IMG/VR virus record: IMGVR_UViG_3300029985_000047
Span: 1-60,621 of that record
Direction: 5' to 3' (one strand)
Length of the DNA stretch: 60,621 bases
Origin: a virus
In this document: positions 7,326 to 14,815 of the stretch, piece after piece
Position numbering within the stretch: position 1 is the first letter of the stretch
Layout: each line of letters begins with the position of its first letter
Notes under the pieces: model-generated
Seen by the model: the letters and a program-made list of their open reading frames with translations, nothing else
Databases searched by the model: none
Told to the model about the DNA's origin: nothing
Made by a program: the position numbers and the translations under genes

Positions 7326-8797
7326 ACATCTTTATGCCGCATGCAAAAGACTTCTACAAGAGTGGGCACGTCTTTCAGTATCCTAAAGGAACAGAGTACG
7401 TTTACAGCAATTGGACCTGCCGCAGTGATAAGTGGGCCAGCGTACTACCGGACTTCGCGCATAAGGTGGTGTTCTTCGGCTTGCAGGGAGTTTGCCAGTG
7501 GATGCTGATCGACGATTGGAACACTAGCTTCTTCAGCCAGCCACTTAAGGAAGTAGTAAACAAGTATCGACGTCGTATGGATAAAGCTCTTGGCACTGGC
7601 CGAGTGACCGTAGACCATATCGCTGCGCTTCACGTCTTGGGCTATTTACCTGTGCGCATCAAGGCATTGCCGGAGGGTAGCCGGGTAGATACCCGCGTGC
7701 CAATGTGGACAATCGTCAATACTTTGCCCGAGTTCTTTTGGGTCACCAACTTCTTGGAGACCCAGCTGAGTGCTGAGCTCTGGTTGCCGCTAACCAGTGC
7801 TACTACGGCGTACGAATATCGGCGCTTGTTTGATAAGTACGCCGAGCTTACCGGGGCCGTCAAGGCATTTGTGCCGTGGCAGGGACACGACTTCAGTATG
7901 CGTGGTATGACTGGTATCACTAGCGCGACACAGTCTGGTGCCGCACATTTGCTCAGTTTCACAGGCACAGATACTATCACTGCCATTGACTACTTGGAAG
8001 ACTACTACCACGGAGAGGCGACATTCGTAGGCGGCAGTGTACCTGCCACAGAGCACTCAGTAATGTGCATGGGAGGCGCGGCAGACGAGTTGGAGACATA
8101 CCGACGGCTCATTACTGAGGTCTATCCAGATGGTGTAGTCAGCATCGTCAGTGATACATGGGACTTTTGGCGCGTGCTTACTATCACGCTTAGAAAGCTA
8201 AAGGCGGAGATACTGGAGCGTGACGGCAAAGTGGTTATCAGACCAGATTCAGGTGACCCAGTCAAGATTATCTGTGGTGATCAAGATGCAAAGCCAGGCA
8301 CACCAGAGTACAAAGGCGCTGTACAATGTCTCTGGGAGATTTTTGGCGGTACAGTAACCCACAAGTGCTACGATACACTGGACTCTCACATTGGGCTGAT
8401 CTACGGCGACAGTATAAGTCTTGAACGTGCTCAGGAGATTCTCGCGCGTTTAGAGGCGAAGGGTTTTTCTAGTGATAATATCGTATTCGGTATTGGAAGC
8501 TACACTTACCAACATGTAACGCGCGATACGTTCGGAACGGCTATCAAAGCGACCTGGGGCGCAGTGAACGGAGAACCACGTGAGTTGTTCAAAGATCCTA
8601 AGACTGACAATGGTGTAAAGAAGTCTTTGTGCGGCCTCATTCGTGTAGAATATGAGGATGGACACTATATGGCATATGACCGTCAGGCTCCAGACCAAGA
8701 GCAGGGCGGCCTGCTAGAGCCGGTATTTGAAGACGGCCTACTAGTTAGAAGCCAGTCTTTGCAGGAGATTCGTATGAGGCTACATAGTGCTGGGTAA
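7322..8797 (+). CDS. nadV: Nicotinamide phosphoribosyltransferase-like enzyme (NAMPT / possible Namat)
   Basis: A 491-residue type II phosphoribosyltransferase. It shows the NAMPT layout: DFYKSGHVFQYPKGTEYVYSN cut here to its core at residues 9-28, FFGLQGVCQW, the HDFSMRGMTG stretch, GTDTITAIDY, VPATEHSVMC, SDTWDFWRV and RPDSGDPV. NAMPT makes NMN from nicotinamide and PRPP. In NARP1, the homologous Namat joins nicotinamide to ADPR-PP and gives NAD+ directly. No NMN adenylyltransferase is visible in the window, which slightly favours NARP1. ATG 7322 overlaps the HAD stop; an in-frame upstream extension is inside the HAD gene. Confidence 0.85.
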   Translation: MNIFMPHAKDFYKSGHVFQYPKGTEYVYSNWTCRSDKWASVLPDFAHKVVFFGLQGVCQWMLIDDWNTSFFSQPLKEVVNKYRRRMDKALGTGRVTVDHIAALHVLGYLPVRIKALPEGSRVDTRVPMWTIVNTLPEFFWVTNFLETQLSAELWLPLTSATTAYEYRRLFDKYAELTGAVKAFVPWQGHDFSMRGMTGITSATQSGAAHLLSFTGTDTITAIDYLEDYYHGEATFVGGSVPATEHSVMCMGGAADELETYRRLITEVYPDGVVSIVSDTWDFWRVLTITLRKLKAEILERDGKVVIRPDSGDPVKIICGDQDAKPGTPEYKGAVQCLWEIFGGTVTHKCYDTLDSHIGLIYGDSISLERAQEILARLEAKGFSSDNIVFGIGSYTYQHVTRDTFGTAIKATWGAVNGEPRELFKDPKTDNGVKKSLCGLIRVEYEDGHYMAYDRQAPDQEQGGLLEPVFEDGLLVRSQSLQEIRMRLHSAG

Positions 8798-8993
8798 TGA
8801 AGTTCCTTGCGCTACGCGCGCAGTGACCATAGTAGAGATGACGCCGTGTGCTGAGGCTGAACTGCGTCCGGCTAAATCTCATCGGATGCTTTGCGATGCT
8901 CACGCTAGCAAGTTAGTAGAAGAAGATGGCGACTGGGTGCGCGGGCAAAAGCTACCACTTACTACAACCATACTTTGTCAGTGGGGAAGGTGA
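8787..8993 (+). CDS. Small Cys-containing unknown protein
   Basis: A 68-residue protein with GTG start and GAGG 7 nt upstream, overlapping the NAMPT-like gene by 11 nt. Cysteines at VPCATR, TPCAE and MLCDAH, with the following His, could form a treble-clef or ribbon metal site. No family recognised. Confidence 0.45.
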   Translation: MLGNEVPCATRAVTIVEMTPCAEAELRPAKSHRMLCDAHASKLVEEDGDWVRGQKLPLTTTILCQWGR

Positions 8994-8994
8994 T

Positions 8995-9240
8995 ATGATC
9001 ACGCAGCAAGTAGAGTGTGATATTTGTAAAGCTTTAAAGAAAGAAGTAAACCACTGGTATGTAGTGTGCCCTGTTGGTTCTAGTGTCCGATTACATACAT
9101 GGAGCTCGGCGGATACTATGGGACTGCTGCGAAAGCCTCGTGTAATACACTGCTGTGGCCAGGCGTGTTTGCACAAAGCGTTAGATCAGTGGGTAAACAG
9201 GAAAGCGGAGGTAGTAGATGTTTTTGAAGAAAAAGCGTAG
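8995..9240 (+). CDS. Zinc-ribbon-like small protein
   Basis: An 81-residue protein starting at ATG 8995 behind GGAAGG. It has CDIC near the N-terminus, a central NHWYVV segment, and HCCGQACLHKALD near the C-terminus. This CxxC ... CGQxCxHK arrangement is common in short phage and actinobacterial unknowns and predicts one zinc site. Function unknown. Confidence 0.55.
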   Translation: MITQQVECDICKALKKEVNHWYVVCPVGSSVRLHTWSSADTMGLLRKPRVIHCCGQACLHKALDQWVNRKAEVVDVFEEKA

Positions 9241-9409
9241 TATGCGCATTTACACAATCAGTTTTACAGACAGCAATGACGCAGTTAATCATGCTGCCGA
9301 AGATGTCATGCTAGGTAAAGAGTGGACACTTTTACTAGTCGGTAAGAGAACAGTAGCTGCTATACGCACAGATACAATCGATACAGTTCTTTCGGAGCCT
9401 GTTGACTAA
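9218..9409 (+). CDS. Small unknown protein, 63 residues
   Basis: ATG 9218 follows GGAGG (9207-9211) by 6 nt and overlaps the preceding gene by 23 nt; a later ATG (9242) has no SD. Basic N-terminus, then a likely alpha/beta fold. Its TAA shares one base with the next ATG (TAATG). Confidence 0.5.
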   Translation: MFLKKKRSMRIYTISFTDSNDAVNHAAEDVMLGKEWTLLLVGKRTVAAIRTDTIDTVLSEPVD

Positions 9410-9729
9410 TGACACCCTATGCAGTTATGCTTGTAAAGCCGAATGATGGAGATGTGGCTATTAGAAAACGGTTTCAGATGCAGAGTAAGAAGCAGCATCC
9501 AGATCGTGACGGGGCTAATGGCCAACCAGGGTCGGAGTGGTTTAGTTTGGCAGCAGCTTATAGCCAGATAAAAACAGAAGGTCTACGTACTGCTTGGGCC
9601 GCCAAGAACAACCTACTAAGTAGGCTATGCAAGCCGTGCAGTGGTCTTGGTGTGCGTGGAACACGCATTGGTGGTGGCAAGATTATAGTCTGCGATAAGT
9701 GTAACGGCGAAGGGCGGTTAGTAAAGTGA
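9409..9729 (+). CDS. J-domain protein with DnaJ-type zinc finger
   Basis: A 106-residue protein. The N-terminal half is a J-domain (PYAVMLVKPNDGDVAIRKRF, then KQHPDRDG with HPD), and the C-terminal half has two CxxCxGxG elements, CKPCSGLGV and CDKCNGEGR, as in the DnaJ cysteine-rich domain. Such a protein could recruit host DnaK to phage replication or assembly. It is the full-length counterpart of the 56-residue gene at 470-640. Confidence 0.75.
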   Translation: MTPYAVMLVKPNDGDVAIRKRFQMQSKKQHPDRDGANGQPGSEWFSLAAAYSQIKTEGLRTAWAAKNNLLSRLCKPCSGLGVRGTRIGGGKIIVCDKCNGEGRLVK

Positions 9730-9896
9730 CGGGCGTGGATAGTGCCATAAGCAGGTTTGAGACTAGGCTTGAAGCTCTGCTAGACGAGCTAAACGAGATT
9801 GAGAAGCGAATCTTTTTGGTAGCAGCTAAGCGGTCATTCGATGCAATTTACGAGCAGTACAATGCGGATGTGATGGCGAAGCCAATTGGTGTATAA
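9726..9896 (+). CDS. Small helical protein, 56 residues
   Basis: GTG start in a GTGA overlap with the previous stop; TAA at 9894-9896 lies inside the -10 box of the next promoter. The whole chain looks like one coiled helix (RFETRLEALLDELNEIEKR). Function unknown. Confidence 0.45.
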   Translation: MTGVDSAISRFETRLEALLDELNEIEKRIFLVAAKRSFDAIYEQYNADVMAKPIGV

Positions 9897-9916
9897 TAGA
9901 CATAAGGAGGCTTGTC
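9892..9916 (+). promoter_or_regulatory. Promoter and SD-hairpin leader
   Basis: TATAAT at 9892-9897, then GACA (9899-9902) / TGTC (9913-9916) enclosing a loop with AAGGAGG, directly before ATG 9918. No clear -35. Confidence 0.5.
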
Positions 9917-9917
9917 A

Positions 9918-10424
9918 ATGGCCGCCAAAAAGAAGAGTGAGGCTCTAGCACCAGAAAGAGCTTCAGATGTGGTCTACAAACCAAACACAGTTCTATGCTG
10001 GGAATCATTTTTTCAGTGCCAGCGTCACCCAATGCTGCGGTCACAATTGCTTACGGCGCTTATGGCTGGCACACCTCTCAGCCTAGAGTGGCTGCCTACA
10101 CCAATGCTGCTTGATGTTGTGCTAGTCTGTACTGCTGCGCGTAATCACTGCGATGCAGAAATCATTGATGATTATCGTGGGCTGCTTGACAAAGTGAATG
10201 AGCTATGGAGCCAGCCTAATTGGAGCTGCAAAGTATTTAGCAGTATTCACGGCAGTAGAGCTAATAGCATACTGCAAGGGTCGGCAGAGTTTACTTGCAC
10301 AGAAGAGCTCTATATACCTGCGATGGTAGACTGGTACTTGACGCATGAGCCACCACAGTATCTAGCTGTAGAGTTTGAGACCGATGCGCAGGAAAAAGCG
10401 TGGCGGAAGAAGTATAAAAAGTAG
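9918..10424 (+). CDS. Unknown protein, 168 residues
   Basis: A soluble, mostly helical protein with a basic start (MAAKKKSE) and basic end (KAWRKKYKK). A central hydrophobic segment, MLLDVVLVCTAARNHCD, is amphipathic rather than membrane-spanning. First gene of an operon from its own promoter. No family recognised. Confidence 0.5.
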   Translation: MAAKKKSEALAPERASDVVYKPNTVLCWESFFQCQRHPMLRSQLLTALMAGTPLSLEWLPTPMLLDVVLVCTAARNHCDAEIIDDYRGLLDKVNELWSQPNWSCKVFSSIHGSRANSILQGSAEFTCTEELYIPAMVDWYLTHEPPQYLAVEFETDAQEKAWRKKYKK

Positions 10425-10442
10425 CTCCAAAGGAGAGTTTAC

Positions 10443-10703
10443 GTGTTTACATCCATGAATTGCCTGTCTAAGAAGCAGTTACGCCTGGCCGTCCAGCAAG
10501 GCATGCCCATCATTGCTTACTCGCCCGTTATGACTATGCCGGCAGTAACTGGCCGAGTGCGCGTAGAAGGCCCTTGGCCCGGTACGCACGTGCCTGTGGA
10601 AGAGATTCGCGGCAAGCATGGGCGTATGAAGCCGCGTGAGATCGTCAAGCCTTGGCACGCTGACGTTATAGTATGCGACATGGCAATTGTGGAGGTGTGC
10701 TGA
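10443..10703 (+). CDS. Unknown protein, 86 residues
   Basis: GTG start 7 nt after AGGAG (10431-10435); an ATG at 10455 lies too far from it. Predicted beta-rich with VTGRVRVEGPWPGTHVPVEEIRG. Its TGA shares a base with the next ATG (TGATG). Function unknown. Confidence 0.45.
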   Translation: MFTSMNCLSKKQLRLAVQQGMPIIAYSPVMTMPAVTGRVRVEGPWPGTHVPVEEIRGKHGRMKPREIVKPWHADVIVCDMAIVEVC

Positions 10704-10861
10704 TGCCACAGATTATCGTGCAGCTTTTGGTGAGCACAAATGTGCCAGCACTAGTAGACTCTGACGACAAGATGTGGCTAGATACGGCGTATAAGTCTCT
10801 TGAGATGGCAAAGTCAGACTGGCCATTAGAAACGTATCGTGTGGTGGAGGTGAAGGAGTGA
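10703..10861 (+). CDS. Small unknown protein, 52 residues
   Basis: ATG 10703 follows GGAGG (10691-10695) and overlaps the previous stop by one base. Sequence begins MPQIIVQLLVSTN and ends ETYRVVEVKE, suggesting a small alpha/beta fold. Function unknown. Confidence 0.45.
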   Translation: MPQIIVQLLVSTNVPALVDSDDKMWLDTAYKSLEMAKSDWPLETYRVVEVKE

Positions 10862-11787
10862 GTTTACTTTGGCTTCCTTTGTTGGCGGCTAGCTTGCCCA
10901 TGAAAGACGGAGACTTTGACTATTCCTTAGTACCGTTTCCAGTTTACGCAAGCCCCAAGATCGACGGGTTTCGTGCCATGGGGCAGAACAACACTTTGAT
11001 GAGTCGTGGCGGCCTTGCGCTACGCAATGCGCAGTTGCAAGCTCGTGTACGGACAATTCACTTTGAAGGCCTAGATATTGAGTTGACTGATGGTCCAGCA
11101 AATGGTGTAGATGTGTTTAATCGCACTAGTCATATTGTGAATAACGCAAAGGCTGATGCAAGCAATATTTTTTTGAATGTATTTGACCGGGCGGCATATC
11201 GTAGTGTAGACTTCCGACAGCGATACGAAGACCTGCTAGACGGCTATAGTAGCAAAAAGGCTATGAAAGCAGGTGTGCGCATTGTTGAGCAGACACTTGT
11301 CGATAACATAGCGCAGCTGAAAGAGTACGAGACAGCTCGTTTAGCCGAGTGCTATGAAGGGACAATGCTACGTCGTGCAGACCAAGGGCCTTACCCACAG
11401 AAGACCGGTAAAGCGAATCGGTCTACGCTCAGAGAGTTTAACTTAATACGCATGAAGCGGTTTGAATACGAGTTTGCTACACTGACTGCTGTGCATCCAT
11501 TAGAGCACAATATTAATGAAGAGCGTACTGCTACAGGCAAGCGTAGCACTAAGAAGTCAGGGCGTGTAGTAGATGCTGGCGGTTTGAAAGGCAGTGCTAC
11601 ACTGCGTGACGTAAAGACTGGTGTAGAGTTCAATACTACAATTGGTCGAGCTGCATTGCGTGCTTGGGCTGGTTGGGCCGATGAAAAGAAGTGGAAGGGC
11701 ATTAAAGTCCGCTATAAGTATCAAGTCTGTGGCACAGTTGACAAACCACGAATTAATACTGCAGACTTGAAGGAGCTACTGCCATGA
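10858..11787 (+). CDS. ATP-dependent DNA ligase
   Basis: A 309-residue nucleotidyltransferase. Motif I KIDGFRA (adenylated Lys at about residue 34), motif III FEGLDIEL, motif IV EGTMLRR and a motif V-like stretch around IRMKRFEYEF are in the expected order, followed by a C-terminal OB-like domain. Size and layout match compact T7-like phage ligases that seal nicks during replication. GTG start in a GTGA overlap with the preceding gene, SD AAGGAG. Confidence 0.85.
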   Translation: MSLLWLPLLAASLPMKDGDFDYSLVPFPVYASPKIDGFRAMGQNNTLMSRGGLALRNAQLQARVRTIHFEGLDIELTDGPANGVDVFNRTSHIVNNAKADASNIFLNVFDRAAYRSVDFRQRYEDLLDGYSSKKAMKAGVRIVEQTLVDNIAQLKEYETARLAECYEGTMLRRADQGPYPQKTGKANRSTLREFNLIRMKRFEYEFATLTAVHPLEHNINEERTATGKRSTKKSGRVVDAGGLKGSATLRDVKTGVEFNTTIGRAALRAWAGWADEKKWKGIKVRYKYQVCGTVDKPRINTADLKELLP

Positions 11788-12050
11788 GAATGTGCAGGTT
11801 TATGGTCGAGGTTCTGGTTCCAGAAAGCGAAGATACTTTTGACGAATCAGCTACTTTGGAAAAGGCTATCGAGTTCGGAATTGAGCAACAGGCACTATAT
11901 ATTAATGCTGCGCACATTGATGCTTTAGTACTGAGTTGCAAAGTAGTTGATCTAGATATGCAAGAAGTGAAGCGATTAAAGAAACTTGATATTGAGCACC
12001 GAAAGTATGGCTGTGATGATTCTAAGTGTGGCGTGAAAGGCTGTCTATGA
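11784..12050 (+). CDS. Unknown protein with terminal Cys motif
   Basis: An 88-residue protein in ATGA overlap with the ligase stop. The C-terminus, YGCDDSKCGVKGC, has three closely spaced Cys and may bind zinc. Function unknown. Confidence 0.45.
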   Translation: MRMCRFMVEVLVPESEDTFDESATLEKAIEFGIEQQALYINAAHIDALVLSCKVVDLDMQEVKRLKKLDIEHRKYGCDDSKCGVKGCL

Positions 12051-12268
12051 AAGTTCTGCGTATCAGCATTGAAGTGGAAGTTCCTTATGGCGATGATCTG
12101 CCACTAATTCGCAGCCTGAACGAAACTGTAAAAGCTTGTCTCACTAGTAATCTTCCGACTTTTGTACCTAGGCAGCACCAGATATGGGAGAGCATTAGTC
12201 CTAACAATCACATTGGAGTTGTGACAGAATGGCCACCAAGAAGTGCTGCAAGTGTAGAAAAGTCTTAG
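12047..12268 (+). CDS. Unknown protein, 73 residues
   Basis: ATG 12047 overlaps the previous TGA (ATGA) with AAAGG upstream. It begins with a beta strand pattern (KVLRISIEVEVPYG), similar in feel to the N-terminus of the preceding gene (RMCRFMVEVLVPES), so the two may be distant paralogues. Function unknown. Confidence 0.45.
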   Translation: MKVLRISIEVEVPYGDDLPLIRSLNETVKACLTSNLPTFVPRQHQIWESISPNNHIGVVTEWPPRSAASVEKS

Positions 12269-12378
12269 AAACTGCTGTAGTATGCCGCAGTTGTGGGCAC
12301 CTTGTTTGTGGGTGTAAAGTCTGCAGAGATTGCGCCCACGAACGATGTGTGAGCGCTACTTGTACTAAGAAGAGGTGA
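12229..12378 (+). CDS. Cys-rich RING/B-box-like mini-protein, 49 residues
   Basis: Starts ATG 12229 inside the previous gene and ends TGA 12376. It holds eleven Cys and two His in 49 residues, arranged as KCCKC, CRSCGHLVCGC, CRDCAHERC and a final C. The spacing resembles a cross-braced two-zinc fold (RING, B-box or FYVE-like). Such a protein could bind protein or nucleic acid. The dense periodic Cys pattern makes a chance frame unlikely. Confidence 0.6.
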   Translation: MATKKCCKCRKVLETAVVCRSCGHLVCGCKVCRDCAHERCVSATCTKKR

Positions 12379-12381
12379 ACT

Positions 12382-12642
12382 ATGATCATTCGATGGAAGA
12401 TGGTCGGAGCTACAGAGTACGTAGCTGTGTGGCAAGCGAAGTCCTTGTCGGTTCGATATACTGTCGAAGCAAAATGGCGCGTGTATGTTGATGAAGAGCG
12501 AGTCAAGGGCACATGGTTCACGCCACAGTCAGCTATGGAAGCTGTGGACGTTGCAGCTTGCAAGGTCATCAAGGTACTGGGCAGGTCAGTACAGGCGACA
12601 CAGCGCGCTTACGCAATGAGAAGGGTGGTATCCAATGCCTAA
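12382..12642 (+). CDS. Unknown protein, 86 residues
   Basis: ATG 12382 follows AGAGGTG by 4-5 nt. The sequence has the pattern W-x-V-Y-V-D-E-E-R-V-x-G-T-W-F (beta hairpin) followed by a helix. Overlaps the next gene by 8 nt. Function unknown. Confidence 0.45.
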   Translation: MIIRWKMVGATEYVAVWQAKSLSVRYTVEAKWRVYVDEERVKGTWFTPQSAMEAVDVAACKVIKVLGRSVQATQRAYAMRRVVSNA

Positions 12643-12862
12643 GATCGCGGCAAGTATTCACATCACTATAGATGATGTAGGTACAATCGCAACGTCGATT
12701 GATGGGTCTCAGATGCTGGTGGCGGGGCTTATACGCTGGCTAGATACTTATGATCGCATGCTAGTCACACGGCAGATCGACATGGAGCAAGTACAGAATA
12801 CAGTGGCCACAGACGGATGCGTGACAGCTCACTACAGAGAGGCTGACAGTGCCTCCAACTAA
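12635..12862 (+). CDS. Unknown protein, 75 residues
   Basis: Starts ATG 12635 inside the previous gene behind AAGGGTGG. Short alpha/beta protein, no motif. Overlaps the following GTG start by 14 nt. Confidence 0.4.
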   Translation: MPKIAASIHITIDDVGTIATSIDGSQMLVAGLIRWLDTYDRMLVTRQIDMEQVQNTVATDGCVTAHYREADSASN

Positions 12863-13358
12863 ATCTGGGCCTAGTGTTGATATGCTTGCAGAGTATCAGG
12901 CTGCTGCTAAGGCTCTAGCGCCTGCAGTTAAACGGCTAGAAAAGGCTTTGAAGAACTTGGATCCTTCAAAGATTCCAATTGGTGCCGTGTCAGATACTTT
13001 GTACGCATTACGCGCAGCGGCAAAGCTGCCTAAGTTGCTTAATGATCCATTTGAGGATATCTTTGTGCCTGCGATTAAAGCTCTTGAAGACTACTTTATT
13101 GAGACACTTAAAGTGGGCGAGTCAAGTGGTGTGCAGGGGCATCTGAGTCGTGTGCAGGTTACAGACAGTACTGTGCCTGTTGTGTCCGACTGGCCAAAGT
13201 TCTATGCATATATCAAAAAGAACAGCGCATTTGAGCTGCTCAATCGTGCAGTCAACAAGGCGGCCGTAAGTGAACGCTGGGAGCAAAAGAAACAGATTCC
13301 TGGCGTTAGTGCATTTAAAGCAAAAAAAGTCAGCTGCACAAAGTTAGGAGGTAAGTGA
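12849..13358 (+). CDS. Conserved phage protein of unknown function
   Basis: A 169-residue protein with GTG start. The first half is helical. The C-terminal half has a pattern that I recognise from several phage unknowns: DWPKFYAYIKK, then FELLNRAVNKAAVSERW, then PGV and KVSCTK. The family appears in replication neighbourhoods but has no known role. Overlaps the next gene as GTGA. Confidence 0.5.
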   Translation: MPPTKSGPSVDMLAEYQAAAKALAPAVKRLEKALKNLDPSKIPIGAVSDTLYALRAAAKLPKLLNDPFEDIFVPAIKALEDYFIETLKVGESSGVQGHLSRVQVTDSTVPVVSDWPKFYAYIKKNSAFELLNRAVNKAAVSERWEQKKQIPGVSAFKAKKVSCTKLGGK

Positions 13359-13879
13359 TAGGCTACTATGTGGCAGGTTGTCTCGGCGTGATAGTAGGCC
13401 TTTTGTTTGTCATTTCTATGCTTGCAGTCGACAAGTCTAAGCTGCTAGGAGAGCTAGAGGAGGAGCGTAAGTGCTACCAGGCCGCACGTTGGTTGGCACA
13501 GTATAACTACGCCTATATGGCAGCTGTGCGTAATGTAGCTGCACGTGATCTCCATTTAACTTACAATGCATTAACCTGTATGGTAGATGACGATCTGCGA
13601 AGACATGCTTACTATGGGATGGCCGGACAGGTAATACCATTGATGTATGTACCCAAGGAACTACGAGGCGCAGCTGCTGCGTTCAATAGGCGTGTGTTTG
13701 CCAATTGGCCTGCTCGGTATACAGAGAAAGTAGACCGTGGTGAGACTGTTGAGCAGGCACGTATCCGTCAGCTGCAGGATGCAGTAGTACTATTGCGAAA
13801 GGCAGACTTACCACGCCGTGTGCGCGATGAGCTCGAAAAAGTTTTAGGGCCTCTGAAAAACGATACACCGCACATTTGA
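13355..13879 (+). CDS. Membrane-anchored unknown protein
   Basis: A 174-residue protein with GTG start. Residues 3-27 (GYYVAGCLGVIVGLLFVISM and on) form one N-terminal membrane helix; the rest is soluble and helical, ending with a VEQARIRQLQDAVVLLRKA coiled stretch. An anchored cytoplasmic or periplasmic protein; orientation unclear. Function unknown. Confidence 0.5.
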   Translation: MIGYYVAGCLGVIVGLLFVISMLAVDKSKLLGELEEERKCYQAARWLAQYNYAYMAAVRNVAARDLHLTYNALTCMVDDDLRRHAYYGMAGQVIPLMYVPKELRGAAAAFNRRVFANWPARYTEKVDRGETVEQARIRQLQDAVVLLRKADLPRRVRDELEKVLGPLKNDTPHI

Positions 13880-13931
13880 TAAAGTGCGACAATACTGACT
13901 AGTAGAACAAACCGCTAAGGAGAAACAGCAA

Positions 13932-14756
13932 ATGGCAGTAGCTAAGAAAACAGCAAGCAAGACGACTACCACCACCATCGTGCCATGGAGCGAGCGATTC
14001 GCAAAGCATGCACAAGCAGCAAAGGAGCAGGAAAAGGGCGTAGGTGGATTCGGTCAGCGCGTAAAGTTTGGACCAGGTGTCATGACAGTGGCAGGCGGGT
14101 CTTTGCCCGGTGGAAAGCTCGAGTGTGTGGTAATTGGATCATGCGCAGCTAATGCTCTGTACGAGGGTGCGTATGACCCAGATGCACCTGAGACACCTGT
14201 GTGCTATGCGTTCAATGTGCTAACGGAGGATATGGCTCCGCACGAAGATGCTCCACAGAAGCAAGCCGGCAATTGTGCAGAGTGTGAGCAGAACCAGTTT
14301 GGTAGCGCAGCTACTGGCAAAGGCAAAGCCTGTGCTAACACGCGCCTTTTGGGTCTGCTCACATCAAAAGACTGTGAGGATGCAGCAGCTATTAGTACAG
14401 TAGAGCTTGCTGTTGCGCGTATCAGTCCTACCAACCTGAAGGCTTGGGCTGGATATGTGCGCGCAGTTGCTGATGAGCATGGTCGTCCACCGTGGGGCGT
14501 AGTGACAGAGATCAGCTCACACCCCGATCCTAAGACACAGATTCGTCTCGAGTTCAGGATGGTAGAACTGATTGACGACGGCGATACTCTTGAGGCACTT
14601 GAGAAGCGGGCAGGCGATAAGGTGCAGGAAGTTCTGCAGCAGCCGTACACAGCGCTGCCTGAGCGGCCTGCTAAGCCTGCAAAGGCTGTTAAGCCCGCAA
14701 TCAAGGGTGTGAAGACGACAGTCGCAAAGTCGTCGAAGTTTGCAGTGAAGCGGTAG
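13932..14756 (+). CDS. ssDNA-binding-like phage protein (putative)
   Basis: A 274-residue protein immediately before the DNA polymerase. The central part has the pattern VIGSCAANALYEGAYDP, CYAF, DMAPHE, CAECEQNQFGSA and GKGKACANTR; this Cys-bearing OB-fold-like layout is shared by many phage proteins placed next to replication genes and sometimes annotated as single-strand binding. The C-terminal 40 residues are Lys/Ala/Pro-rich rather than the acidic tip of bacterial SSB, so the assignment is tentative. SD AAGGAG. Confidence 0.45.
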   Translation: MAVAKKTASKTTTTTIVPWSERFAKHAQAAKEQEKGVGGFGQRVKFGPGVMTVAGGSLPGGKLECVVIGSCAANALYEGAYDPDAPETPVCYAFNVLTEDMAPHEDAPQKQAGNCAECEQNQFGSAATGKGKACANTRLLGLLTSKDCEDAAAISTVELAVARISPTNLKAWAGYVRAVADEHGRPPWGVVTEISSHPDPKTQIRLEFRMVELIDDGDTLEALEKRAGDKVQEVLQQPYTALPERPAKPAKAVKPAIKGVKTTVAKSSKFAVKR

Positions 14757-14763
14757 TAGTTAC

Positions 14764-14791
14764 AGGGCGTGCTTTGAAATAGGCACGCCCT
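14764..14791 (+). terminator. Intrinsic terminator after the SSB-like gene
   Basis: Stem AGGGCGTGC (14764-14772) / GCACGCCCT (14783-14791), 10-nt loop, followed by AAGTTTATTTT. It separates the SSB-like and polymerase genes. Confidence 0.7.
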
Positions 14792-14815
14792 AAGTTTATT
14801 TTAAGAGGGCAATGC

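Noticed and set aside
13932-14756. Confident call as replicative SSB
   Set aside because: No acidic C-terminal tip and no recognised OB motif by eye; kept as tentative only.
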